Positions 25,849-35,000 of a DNA stretch of 64,000 bases are shown here, in pieces. A program made the position numbers and the translations under genes. The stretch's first letter is position 1; every line of letters begins with the position of its first letter. Below the pieces are notes generated by a model that saw nothing but the letters and a program-made list of their open reading frames with translations, made no database searches and had not been told where the DNA came from. This DNA comes from Candidatus Hydrogenedentota bacterium (GTDB taxonomy: Bacteria; Hydrogenedentota; Hydrogenedentia; Hydrogenedentales; CAITNO01), in NCBI GenBank assembly GCA_903893795.1, contig CAITNO010000107.1, forward strand, positions 1-64,000. Reading direction: 5' to 3'.

Positions 25849-27765
25849 TCAGGCGATCGCGGCGAAGCGGCATGCCTTGATGCACGCCCCGCACTTGATG
25901 CAGGTTTCGGCCGAAATGACATGGGGCTGCTTGCGCTCCCCGGTGATGGCGCCGACGGGGCACTTGCGCGCGCACAGGCCGCAGCCGGTGCATTTGGCCG
26001 CATCGACGGTGGGGTTGACCAGCGCGCGGCAGACGCCCGCCGGGCAGCGCTTGTCAAACACGTGGGCCTCGTATTCGGCGCGGAAGTGGCGCAGCGTGGA
26101 CAGGACGGGGTTGGGGGCCGTCTTGCCCAGGCCGCAGAGGGAGCCGACGCGGACGGCGTGGGCGGTCTCCTCGAGTATTTCGAGGGTGCGGGCCGTGCCG
26201 CGTCCCTCGATGATGTCGTCGAGCAGCACGAGCATCTGGCGCGTGCCCTCGCGGCAGAGGACGCACTTGCCGCAGGATTCGTTCTGCGTGAACTGCATGA
26301 AGAAGCGCGCAATGCCGACCATGCAGGTCTCGTTGTTCATGGCAACCAGTCCGCCCGAGCCGACCATGGCGCCCGCCTGGCGCAGGGAGTCGAAGTCGAG
26401 CGGGAGGTTCAGGTGGTCTTTGGTGAGGCAGCCGCCCGAGGGGCCGCCGATCTGGACGGCTTTGAAGCCTTCGCCGGTGACGATGCCCGCCTTGTTGGTG
26501 ATGCCGCCGCCGATCTCGTTGACGATCTCGGTGAGCGTGGTGCCGAAGGGCACCTCGATCAGGCCCGTGTTCGCCACATGGCCCGTGAGCGCGAAAGTTT
26601 TTGTGCCGGGCGAGGTGGGTGTGCCCAATGCGCGATAGGCGTCGGCGCCGTTGCGCAGGATGAGGGGCACGCTTGCCAGGGTCTCCACGTTGTTGATGAC
26701 GGTGGGCTTGCCCCAGAGCCCGCTTTCGGCGGGGAAGGGCGGCTTGGGGGTTGGCATGCCGCGTTTGCCCTCGATGGAGGCCATGAGGGCTGTTTCCTCG
26801 CCGCAGACGAAGGCGCCGGCGCCCTCCATGATGTGGAGGTTGAAACTGAATTCGCTGCCGAAGATGTTTGCGCCGAGCACGCCCGCCTTGAGCGCGTCAT
26901 CCTGCGCGCGGCGCAGGCGCCTGACTGCCAGGGGGTATTCCATGCGCACGTAGACGTAGCCCTCGTCGGCGCCGATGGCGCGGGCGGCGATGATCATGCC
27001 CTCGATGACCGCGTGGGGGTTGCCCTCCATGACGCTGCGGTCCATGAACGCGCCGGGGTCGCCCTCGTCGCCGTTACAGATGACGTATTTTTTGGGGCCG
27101 GGCTGCACCCGGGTGAGGTCCCACTTGCGGCCCGTGGGAAAGCCGCCGCCGCCGCGTCCGCGCAGGCCCGACTTGACCATCTCGTCGCAAACTTCCTGGT
27201 CGGTCATTTCGAGCAGGGCGCGGCGCGCGCCCGCATAGCCGCCGACGTGGATGTACTCGCGGATGTCTTCGGGGTCGATGACGCCGCATTCGCGGAGCAC
27301 CGTGCGCGACTGGCGCTGGTAAAAGGCGATGTCGTCCTTGCCCCGGCGCCGTTCGGCGGTTTTTGGGTCAATATAGAGGAGCCGCTCGACCGGTTCGCCG
27401 CCCGCCAGCGTGGTCTTGACGATCTCGGCGACGTCGTCTGATTTCACATGCGTGTAGAGCAGACCTTCGGGCTCGATGGTGACCAGCGGCCCCATCTGGC
27501 AGAAGCCCTGGCAGCCGCTTTTCGACAGGTAGACATCAATCGCGGCGCCGCCCTTTTCCGCGCCCACCAGGTCGGTGGCCACATCGAGGCCGAGGGCCCG
27601 CAACTGCTGCACAAAGGCCCCGTGCACTTTCAGCGCCCCGCCTGCCACGCAGCCGGTGCCGGCACAGATGATCACGCGCCGCTTTACGGCGGCGATGGCG
27701 CGGCCGTGGGCGGCCGCTTCGGCGGCCAGGTCAATCGTGGGGGTTGTTTCACATGCCGTGCTCAT
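25849..27765 (-). CDS. hydB: [FeFe] hydrogenase subunit HydB (NuoF-like, FMN/NADH-binding)
   Basis: 638 aa from ATG at 27765, overlapping the hydC stop (ATGA). N-terminal thioredoxin-like [2Fe-2S] domain (C34, C39, C85, C89), then the NuoF core: NADH site RGRGGGGFPTGRKWD (~202-216), FMN site CNGDEGDPGAFMDRSVMEGNP (~230-250), and an N3-type [4Fe-4S] cluster (C498, C501, C504, C544). A C-terminal pair of [4Fe-4S] ferredoxin motifs (C592-C602, C622-C632) completes it. It carries electrons between NAD(H) and the HydA Fe-S chain; the extra ferredoxin-like domains are those linked to bifurcation in the Thermotoga-type enzyme. 11 nt separates it from hydA. Confidence 0.95.
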   Translation of the reverse strand: MSTACETTPTIDLAAEAAAHGRAIAAVKRRVIICAGTGCVAGGALKVHGAFVQQLRALGLDVATDLVGAEKGGAAIDVYLSKSGCQGFCQMGPLVTIEPEGLLYTHVKSDDVAEIVKTTLAGGEPVERLLYIDPKTAERRRGKDDIAFYQRQSRTVLRECGVIDPEDIREYIHVGGYAGARRALLEMTDQEVCDEMVKSGLRGRGGGGFPTGRKWDLTRVQPGPKKYVICNGDEGDPGAFMDRSVMEGNPHAVIEGMIIAARAIGADEGYVYVRMEYPLAVRRLRRAQDDALKAGVLGANIFGSEFSFNLHIMEGAGAFVCGEETALMASIEGKRGMPTPKPPFPAESGLWGKPTVINNVETLASVPLILRNGADAYRALGTPTSPGTKTFALTGHVANTGLIEVPFGTTLTEIVNEIGGGITNKAGIVTGEGFKAVQIGGPSGGCLTKDHLNLPLDFDSLRQAGAMVGSGGLVAMNNETCMVGIARFFMQFTQNESCGKCVLCREGTRQMLVLLDDIIEGRGTARTLEILEETAHAVRVGSLCGLGKTAPNPVLSTLRHFRAEYEAHVFDKRCPAGVCRALVNPTVDAAKCTGCGLCARKCPVGAITGERKQPHVISAETCIKCGACIKACRFAAIA

Positions 27766-28256
27766 CGCGCCACCTCGCTTTCCATGATTGTGTTGATTGC
27801 CGCGATGCACGCGTCGGGCGTCATTTGCCCGTAAACGTTCTCATTGATCACCATGACCGGGGCCAGTCCGCAGGCGCCCAGGCAGGACACCGTCTCCACG
27901 GTGAAGAGCAGGTCGGGCGTGGTGTTCTTGCCCGGTTCCAGTTTGAGGTACTTGCGAATCGCCACCAGCAATCCGTCCGAATCCTTCACGTGGCAGGCGG
28001 TGCCGTCGCACACGTGGACGACATACTTGCCCTTGGGCTTGAGCGCGAAGTGGGCGTAGAAGGTGGCCACGCCGTAGACTCGCGCCGGGGGCAGACCCAG
28101 GGAGGTGGCGACATAGGCGAGCACTTCCTCGGGCAGGTAGCGGTATTCAGCCTGCACCGCCTGAAGGATGGGCACGAGCTTTGCGGGGTCGCGGCCGTGG
28201 CCGTCCAGTATTTCGCATACTTTTTCAAACTTTCTGAGGGTCTGCGCAGTGGTCAT
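27762..28256 (-). CDS. hydC: [FeFe] hydrogenase subunit HydC (NuoE-like)
   Basis: 164 aa in the version starting at 28256 (MTTAQTLRKF); an ATG at 28280 would add eight residues but has no SD site, while GGGAG lies within reach of 28256. Helical N-terminal half (LQAVQAEYRYLPEEVLAYVATSLGLPPARVYGVATFYAHF) and a thioredoxin-like [2Fe-2S] domain with C83, C88, C125 and C129 (CDGTACH ... CLGACG). This is the 24-kDa-subunit fold of complex I and forms part of the NADH module with HydB. The stop overlaps the hydB start. Confidence 0.93.
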   Translation of the reverse strand: MTTAQTLRKFEKVCEILDGHGRDPAKLVPILQAVQAEYRYLPEEVLAYVATSLGLPPARVYGVATFYAHFALKPKGKYVVHVCDGTACHVKDSDGLLVAIRKYLKLEPGKNTTPDLLFTVETVSCLGACGLAPVMVINENVYGQMTPDACIAAINTIMESEVAR

Positions 28257-28297
28257 GATGTTCTCTTTCTCCCGTGTCATTGCCGTCCGCAGCGGGG

Positions 28298-29476
28298 TCA
28301 GATGTACCGGACGGATACTTCTTTCAGATAGCGGTCCTCAAGCGTTTTTGCGATGCGCTTGATGATGTTTCGGCGAATCTCTATGTCTATCGGCAGTTTG
28401 GGGTCCTGGTGGGCCTCGTTGATGCGGCTGCCCACCATGAAGGCGATGACGTCGCTTTCGAGCATGAGGTCCACCAGCATCGCCGCGGGGTTGTTGTCGC
28501 GCAGCAGCGTCGGATCCTCGAGCATCTGGGCGGCGCTGGTGAGGGTGAGAATGCCCTCGGTGACGAGGTCGACGCCGTCCATGCGCGACAGGGGCGGCAG
28601 TTGCAGCGAGGTGCCGTGCAGGTCAAGGGTCACCTCGCGGTTCAGTTCGCGGCCCAGGATGGTGGCCGTGGTGCCGCCGCAGATGACCTTCTTGCCGTCA
28701 AAGTCGTCGAGCATGCGTGCGTATTCGTTGTCCCGGTCTTTCGAAAAGGGCGGGCCCGACAGGGCAATCAGGCGGCGGGGACGGCGGAAATAGATGACGC
28801 CCGCACTCATGTCGTCCTGCGCGCGGCGGCGCGGTTCGCGGGTGAGTGCGGCGGTGAGGATGTTTTCCGCCAAGTGCCGGGCCGAGATGGATGGATTGTC
28901 GGCCACCTGGTCGAGCACGTAGTCGCGGCAGCCCTCCTCGCGCCAGCCGAGGGGATACTCGGGCGAGCCGAGGCCTGCCTGCGAGATGCCGTCGGAGAAG
29001 AGGACGATGCGGTCATCCGGTTCCATGTGGAGCTGGGTGAAGCGCAGCCTGCGGTCCTGCCACTTGGGCGAGGCCTTTTCCTCGCAGGCCAGCGGCACGA
29101 CCTCGCCGTGCCGCACGAGCAGGAAGCCGGGGCTGTCCATCTCGATGACGCGTGTGCGGCCGCTGTGGTGGCAGTCGACGATGGTGAAGGTGGCATAGCT
29201 GATCCGGCGCACCTGGCACACGGGCAGCGCGTCCATCATGATCTCGGCGCAGTGCAGGAAATCCATGTTGCTTGCCGCGAAGCGGCAGGCCATGGAGGCG
29301 GTCATCGAGGCGAGGATGTTGGCCTTCACGCCGCTGCCCAGTCCGTCGGACAGCACCGAGATGACCCGCGCCTGCTCGGGGATCTTGAGCAGTTGAAAGG
29401 CGTCGCCGCAGATGTTCTGGCCGTGCTTGCGGCACTGCTGGAAGTCGGCCTCTATGAAGAGCTCGTTGGCGGGCAT
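28298..29476 (-). CDS. SpoIIE/PP2C-type serine phosphatase of the hydrogenase operon
   Basis: 392 aa from ATG at 29476 with GGAGG 8 nt upstream; an earlier ATG at 29491 overlaps that SD site and was rejected. The PP2C-like domain covers ~1-230: metal-binding D44 in VLSDGLGSG, D162 in VLFSDGISQAG, and D221-D222 in AQDDMSAGV. The rest (~235-392) is a less familiar alpha/beta region with KVICGGTTATILGREL, possibly regulatory. Phosphatases of this type accompany sensory [FeFe] hydrogenases in many anaerobes, where they are thought to relay redox or H2 state. It sits between the sensor gene and hydC, 4 nt behind the former. Confidence 0.85.
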   Translation of the reverse strand: MPANELFIEADFQQCRKHGQNICGDAFQLLKIPEQARVISVLSDGLGSGVKANILASMTASMACRFAASNMDFLHCAEIMMDALPVCQVRRISYATFTIVDCHHSGRTRVIEMDSPGFLLVRHGEVVPLACEEKASPKWQDRRLRFTQLHMEPDDRIVLFSDGISQAGLGSPEYPLGWREEGCRDYVLDQVADNPSISARHLAENILTAALTREPRRRAQDDMSAGVIYFRRPRRLIALSGPPFSKDRDNEYARMLDDFDGKKVICGGTTATILGRELNREVTLDLHGTSLQLPPLSRMDGVDLVTEGILTLTSAAQMLEDPTLLRDNNPAAMLVDLMLESDVIAFMVGSRINEAHQDPKLPIDIEIRRNIIKRIAKTLEDRYLKEVSVRYI

Positions 29477-29480
29477 GGCA

Positions 29481-31205
29481 TCAGCCTCCATGCCGCCCGT
29501 CGCCCATCGCGAAGCCTTCGGCGATGGAGCGAAGCAGGATTTCAGTGTCGGCCATGTGTTCGCCGAGGCGGCAGGCAATGTCCTGCACCGTCGACAGGTT
29601 GCGTGTTATGACCTCGTTGGCGCGCTGCGCGATCTGGTCGCGGCGGAATTCCTGGCGGGTCACATCGAGAATGACGCCGCCGACCGCCTCGTCGGGCTCC
29701 ACGGTGAACAGGGTGATGTTGAAGAGCCGGTCGTCGCAGCGGTAGTGGTCGTAGTGTATTTCGCGGCCGGTCTTGAGCACGGTCTGGAACATTTCGGCGA
29801 AGGGGACGACCTTGGCGAGGAGGCAGCCGTTGAGGCCGGGGCGCACGTCGTAGACCTGCGACAGCTCCTCGCCGAACATGCGGCCGAAGAGTTCGTTACA
29901 CTCGATGATGCGCAGGTCCTGGTCGGCTATGACCACGGCGGAGGGCATGCAGCGCAGCAGGGCGTTGGCCTTTTTCTGCGCCAGCTTGCGCATGTAGGAC
30001 ACGCACATGGTTGGCTCGGCGCGGCCCTCAATCAGGCCCATGGCAAAGTCGCGGCAGGTGTTGTAGCCGCAGCCGCCGCAGTTCAGCTCGTCGGCCGAAC
30101 TGACCTTTCCGATGCGTTTGAGCGCCTCGGCGATGCGGGTCTTGCCGGGATGGGGGAGGGCGACGGGACCAAAGGCAAAGGTTTCCTCCACCGGGATCGT
30201 GGCCAGGGCGTTGGGCGCCTGTTCGGGCCACCGTGTGTAGTCTTCGATGCGCAGGCGGAGCGAAAGCGTTGCGCCCTCCGCGCTCGCGCAGGGGCCGGCA
30301 ATGCAGCCGCCCTCGCAGGCGAGGCACTCGACAAACAGCGGAGCGGTCAGCGAGTCCGGCGTGAGGCCTTCAAGGCCCCGGTGGATGTTGTGCAGGCCGG
30401 CCAGGGTCACGTACCGCGCGCCGGCAACGGCGCCGCGGATTTTGATGGTCTCGATCATGCCGCCCTCGACGGGGTAGAGCGCGCCGTCGCGCGACCGCTC
30501 GGGAACGAATCTGTCCTCGGGGCCGGGTGTGATGGCCGCCGGGTCGATGCCCTTCTGCCCGAACCAGAAGCGCAGGTCGGGGAAGGTCAGCGCCATGCTG
30601 AGCAGGTCCGGGTGGCGGTCCGCCTCGTTCTTCTTGGCGATGCACGGTCCGAAGAAGACCACGGCGATGTCTTCACCGAAAGCCTGGCGGAGCAGACGGC
30701 AGTGCGCCAGCACGGGAGAATGCACCTGCGTCACCGCCGCCGCCTGGTCCGGCAGATACTTGTAGAGGTACTCCACCGCCGACGGGCAGGCCGAGGAGAT
30801 GAGGATGCGGCCGCCGGGGCGGGCCATGTCGGCGGCCACCGCGGCCGACACTTCCTGTGCGCCCAGCGCCGTCTCGCTCACCGCGGTGAAGCCCAGCCGC
30901 CGCAGGGCGGCAACCATGCCCGTTTCGGTGACACCGGGGAACTCGCTCACCCACGAGGGGGCCAGCGACACATAGACCGGACGGTCCGACTGCACGAGCT
31001 GTTTCGCCCGGCCGAAGTCGTCGCGAATGCGCTTGGCATGCACGGGGCACGCCTCCACACAGGCCCCGCAGGACACGCAGGTGTCCGGCATCACCATCGC
31101 GTGGCCGTTCTCCACGCGGATGGCCTTCACAGGGCAGCGGCGCAGGCACTTGTAGCAGTCCTGGCACTCGGTCTCCACTGTGAATATGGGGTGCTGGTGG
31201 TTCAT
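29481..31205 (-). CDS. Putative sensory [FeFe] hydrogenase with PAS domain (HydS-like)
   Basis: 574 aa from ATG at 31205. Two [4Fe-4S] ferredoxin motifs (C14-C24 and C43-C53) lead into an H-cluster domain whose four cluster cysteines are kept: C140 (SSACPSAV), C188 (FGPCIAKKNEA), C297 and C301 (LACEGGCIAGP). The residue before C140 is Ala, where catalytic enzymes have the proton-transfer Cys (compare TSCCP in HydA). A four-Cys cluster follows (C376, C379, C384, C401: NCGGCGYNTC), then a PAS domain (~415-515) and a helical tail. The loss of the shuttle cysteine and the PAS output point to H2/redox sensing rather than turnover. The adjacent phosphatase is the likely effector. Confidence 0.9.
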   Translation of the reverse strand: MNHQHPIFTVETECQDCYKCLRRCPVKAIRVENGHAMVMPDTCVSCGACVEACPVHAKRIRDDFGRAKQLVQSDRPVYVSLAPSWVSEFPGVTETGMVAALRRLGFTAVSETALGAQEVSAAVAADMARPGGRILISSACPSAVEYLYKYLPDQAAAVTQVHSPVLAHCRLLRQAFGEDIAVVFFGPCIAKKNEADRHPDLLSMALTFPDLRFWFGQKGIDPAAITPGPEDRFVPERSRDGALYPVEGGMIETIKIRGAVAGARYVTLAGLHNIHRGLEGLTPDSLTAPLFVECLACEGGCIAGPCASAEGATLSLRLRIEDYTRWPEQAPNALATIPVEETFAFGPVALPHPGKTRIAEALKRIGKVSSADELNCGGCGYNTCRDFAMGLIEGRAEPTMCVSYMRKLAQKKANALLRCMPSAVVIADQDLRIIECNELFGRMFGEELSQVYDVRPGLNGCLLAKVVPFAEMFQTVLKTGREIHYDHYRCDDRLFNITLFTVEPDEAVGGVILDVTRQEFRRDQIAQRANEVITRNLSTVQDIACRLGEHMADTEILLRSIAEGFAMGDGRHGG

Positions 31206-31209
31206 GGGA

Positions 31210-31470
31210 TCACTTTCTTTCGCAGGGGGTGAAGGCCGCGTTGAGCAGGTCAATGAGCGCGCCGCTGTCCACGCCGTGGTGCGCCACGCCGTTGATGATG
31301 ACGTTGGGGCCCTTGCGGCACTCGTCGGCGCAGCGGCTGCCTGCGAGGCGGATTTCCGCTTTCAGGCCGTGCTCGGCCAGAAATTGCTCGGCGACCTCGA
31401 GATTTGTGCGGTTTCCCCGCGCGAAGCACGAACTGCCCATGCAGATTACGATGCAGTTGTCTGTGTTCAT
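31210..31470 (-). CDS. Thioredoxin-like [2Fe-2S] ferredoxin, first gene of the hydrogenase operon
   Basis: 86 aa from ATG at 31470. Four cysteines in CMGSSCFARG and AGSRCADECRKGP give the [2Fe-2S] ferredoxin arrangement also present in NuoE and in the C-terminus of HydA. It ends 4 nt before the sensory hydrogenase gene. Small ferredoxins of this kind occupy the same place in other phosphatase-linked hydrogenase operons; it probably carries electrons to or from the sensor. Its leader contains the promoter and repeats at 31573-31626. Confidence 0.85.
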   Translation of the reverse strand: MNTDNCIVICMGSSCFARGNRTNLEVAEQFLAEHGLKAEIRLAGSRCADECRKGPNVIINGVAHHGVDSGALIDLLNAAFTPCERK

Positions 31471-31572
31471 AGCGGCAATCCCTGTCCGCCGGGTGCAGGG
31501 GTATTCTTGTGGATGCTGTGGTTCCGCATGTCCTGGTTCTTTTGGGTTGGGTCGATGTAATGAAGAAAAAAG

Positions 31573-31610
31573 TATCGAGAAACTTTTATCGAGAAAATTA
31601 TATCGAGAAA
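31573..31610 (-). promoter_or_regulatory. Three 14-bp-spaced direct repeats, likely operator of the hydrogenase operon
   Basis: On the minus strand TTTCTCGATA occurs at 31610-31601, 31596-31587 and 31582-31573, identical in all ten positions and exactly 14 bp apart. The array overlaps the spacer, the -10 and the start region of the promoter at 31597-31626. The geometry suits a repressor or a redox regulator binding as a multimer. No matching regulator is identified in the window; Crp/Fnr sites look different. Confidence 0.7.
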
Positions 31611-31626
31611 TGTTTCCCTTTTGCAA
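31597..31626 (-). promoter_or_regulatory. Sigma-70-type promoter of the hydrogenase operon
   Basis: Minus strand: -35 TTGCAA (31626-31621), an 18-nt spacer, and a perfect -10 TATAAT (31602-31597). Transcription would start near 31590, giving a leader of ~120 nt. The -10 lies between two of the three direct repeats. Confidence 0.65.
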
Positions 31627-31796
31627 GTTTTTGTGAAAATGCGGCCTTGGAATGGGGGAGGGGTGGGTGCGGAGGGTGTGCAAATGCCGCTGTGGCAGGC
31701 GTTTGGAACGGGGTCGGGCAGGAGAGTTTCGTGTGGCGTTTTGCGCACGGGCGAGTAACAGGGCAATCGATTCAGTCCCGCAGGGGCCAACCGATT

Positions 31797-31870
31797 GTAG
31801 ACGCGGCATCCTGCCGCGTTCTTCGATTTGCCCCTGCTTTGACCGGAACGCGGCAGGATGCCGTGTCTAC
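31797..31870. repeat. Inverted repeat, family C (24-bp arms)
   Basis: GTAGACGCGGCATCCTGCCG... at 31797-31820 faces its near-perfect complement at 31847-31870 (one mismatch), with 26 nt between. The 544-bp gap from the hydrogenase operon start to the glycosidase gene (31471-32014) holds the promoter array, this repeat and no gene. A half-copy lies at 9671. Confidence 0.8.
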
Positions 31871-32014
31871 GTTAATGTTCGCCCCTTTCAGGGACGGGGA
31901 TGTTTGTTCCGTTGACCACGGGTTCCCTTCGGTCACCCGTGGCCATTATTGGGTGACCCCTTCGGGGGCAAGAGGGTATGTGTGATGCCTCCAGGGCATC
32001 CAACCGGCATTTGG

Positions 32015-35000
32015 TTATCGTAGCAACACCGGCGCGTCGGTGCGAATCGTGACGGGGCCGATCAGGCCGGATTCGGGGGACCCACGGTAATGCGTCGGGA
32101 TGGTTCCGTAGTGGTTCGCGAGTGTGTTGTAAACAAGAATCTCGACCTTGTTCTCGCCGGCCTTCACGAAGTCGGACACGTCGAGCGTCCAGGGCGGTGT
32201 GATCTTGACGCCCGCTTTCTTGCCGTTGATCAGCACCTCCGCCGTGGCGGCCACCTTGCCCAGGTCGAGCGTCACCCGGCCCTTGGCCTGCTCGGGCGCG
32301 AGGGTGATGGTCTTGCGGTACCATGCCCCGCCGGAGTAATCGGCCAGCGCGCCCATCTGCGACCAGTCGCCCAGCGGCATCTGGCCGGGACCGCAGTTGA
32401 GTGCAATCGGTTCAGGCAGCGCCGCGCCGCCGTAATAACCGCGGTCTTGAATGATACTCACCGCCACTTTTACGGCAAGCGGGTTGGGCTGCGCCACCGT
32501 GGCGGTATATTCCACCGCACCGTCCGGACGTTTTTCCCCCGGCGTGACGGTCATTTGAGCGTCTCCGGCAAAGGCCTGCACCGTGCCGTGTGCCGCGAAG
32601 GTCATGGCACGCAGTCCCGGCGGCGAAGTAAAGAAGTAAATGGCCTGAGGCAGGACAGGGGTTTGCTCCGGTCTGACGTCGAAGGGAACCATGGCCGGAT
32701 CGGTGTACCAGCGCATGGCCAGCGGGAATGGGGTCGCCTCGTTGGACCTGTCGGCCATTTCCAGCACAAAATGCGTCCGGCCCACGCCGTCGTAGCGCAG
32801 CAGCACCGGATTGGACCCCGCCGCAAGCGTGACTTTCGCTGACAGGTCATCCACCCTCTTTGCGTTGATCCACACGGCCGAAGGCTTGAATTCGCCGGTC
32901 CGAATCACGGCCTCGCCGTCGCGCGGCGCGTTTGCCGAGGTCCAGAGGTAATAACGGCTGCCTGGCTCTTCCTTCTCGTACTTTATTTCGGTGCCGGTGT
33001 ACTTGGGCTTGCCCAGCACGATGAAGTCGTCCGAGATCATTTCCTTCAGCCCGTGGTGCCCCTGCGGACCGGGGTCGTCCTTGACGCCGAAGCGCATTGA
33101 CATGTAATAGCTGTTCCAAATGTATTCTTTGCCGTTGATGGACTGTGGGAAATCCATGCGGTTGCCGGTGACTCTTGCCTGGCCATTCACCGAAGTGATG
33201 GCTGCCAGAGTCTCATCGCCCGCCGCATCGTTCGGCAACGGCCCCAGTTTCCAGAACATCGGGCCAAAACCATTGATTACTTGCCCTTTCGGCGAGTCCG
33301 ATAAGTCCACGGGCATATCCCACCAGGCGGGTTGCGGATCCGTTACCGTGACGCAAAGGAAGCGACGCGCCTCGGGGCCGATTATGGGCGTGGTCACGGG
33401 CAGTCGAAAATCGCCCCATTGGTTGTCCAGGGTTGGCTTGAGTTCGAAGTCCCACAACCCCTCGACGGTGAGTGGCGCGACAGGCGCGGGCGCTTCGCCC
33501 TTCAGTGTAATCGTCTTGCCGCCCTGGCGCACGGTGGCGGTCTTCTCTCCGGCACTGCCCGCGTAGCCGGTCACGGTGACCTTGCCGCCCTTGGTGTCGA
33601 TGGCGGCCACGTCATCCAGGTCGGTCTTCTCGATAGCGATCTTCTGTTCGCCCGGACTGAAGACGACCAACTGCGCCTCGTCCTTGTCCAGCGGCATGCG
33701 CACCGTCGTGTTGTCGCCTGAGGCGATGACGGTGTGGATGGGCCGTGCCGTGCCGGTCCAGGGGTCCCAGAGTTCGACCGTGCCCTTGGCGCGGAAGACG
33801 CATTCGGAATTCTTCGCCGCGCCCATGACCATGAAGATGTCGCGGTCGCCCACCTTGCGGTGCAGCACCTGGCCCTCTTTGCCGGGCACGAAATCGCGCG
33901 GGATGGATTTGGTGATCAGGTCGGCCACCCCATCATTTGTCTTGACGGCGGCACCCACGCCGCCCGCGGCGTTGCCCTGCGGGTCTGCCGTCGCGCCGAA
34001 GAGTTCCTTGACCTGCGCATCGAGCGCGGCATCCTGCCGTCCGATGCGGTCGCTGGCCTCGGGCAGCGGACCGGTGGCGATGACCACGCCGCCGGCGCGG
34101 AAGAAGGCGAGGGCCTTGTCGAGCGAGGACTGGCGTATGGCCTTCATGGACGGCAGCACGAGCACCCGGTAGGCCTCGCCGGACACGCAGAGCTGCCGGT
34201 CCTTTATCTGCGCGCGGTCGAGCGATTCGACGTCGATGAAGTCGAAGTCAAGCCCGTGTTTCATGTAGTTTTCCGTGCCCGATTTGAAGGCGGCATCGAC
34301 CAGGTCCTCGCCGCCCATGCCCGCCTCCAGCGGCGCGGTGGGATACATGACGGCCACGTCGCAGCGGTGGACGCCCTGGCTCAGCAGGTAGCTGAGCCGC
34401 TCGAAATATTTCATGAACGAGCCCATGTGATCCCAGTAGGGCATGCGCCAGTGGAAGCAGGGGGGCGCCCATTCCCAGTAGCCGCCGTGAGTGGTGTAGT
34501 AGAGGCCGTGCAGATTCAGCAGGTTCGCGCCGTAGAGGAAGTTCTTGCAGGAAGAATCGAAAATGGTGGCGGGCGTGGCGCCCCAGCCGAGGCTGTGGTA
34601 GCCCTCGAGCCACACGCGCGGTCGCTGGTAGAGATGGGCGATGGAACTGGACACCTTGTCCTTACGCAGGTCGGCCTTGCCGCCGGGCGTGTCGTGGCCA
34701 GGCGCGGCATACCAGCGCACGGCGCGGAAATAGTCGCCGAATTCGAGCGGATCGCCGCCGCGGCTGCCGGGGTCGCAGGCGAACATGATGCCCCGTTTCC
34801 AGTGCCACTCGAAGATTGGGCGGAAGAAGCATTCCTCCGAGAGGGTGACCATGACATCCGAATAGTCGAGCCGGATCTTGGGCGTTTTCGGGCCGATGTC
34901 GAAGAAGAGCGCGGGCAGCACGGGCATGATGTCATAGCCCTTGCGCTTTTCAAACTCGGCCGCGAAGCGTGCCGACCACAGCCAGCCGTTGACGCCGAAA

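Noticed and set aside
24137..26638. An 833-codon open frame on the plus strand opposite hydA and hydB
   Set aside because: It is the complement of strongly conserved hydrogenase motifs on the minus strand. GC-rich codons leave the opposite frame open by chance; its translation shows no domain.
31573..31610. CRISPR-like array from three direct repeats
   Set aside because: Units are 10 bp with 4-bp gaps, far too short, and they overlap a promoter. Treated as an operator.
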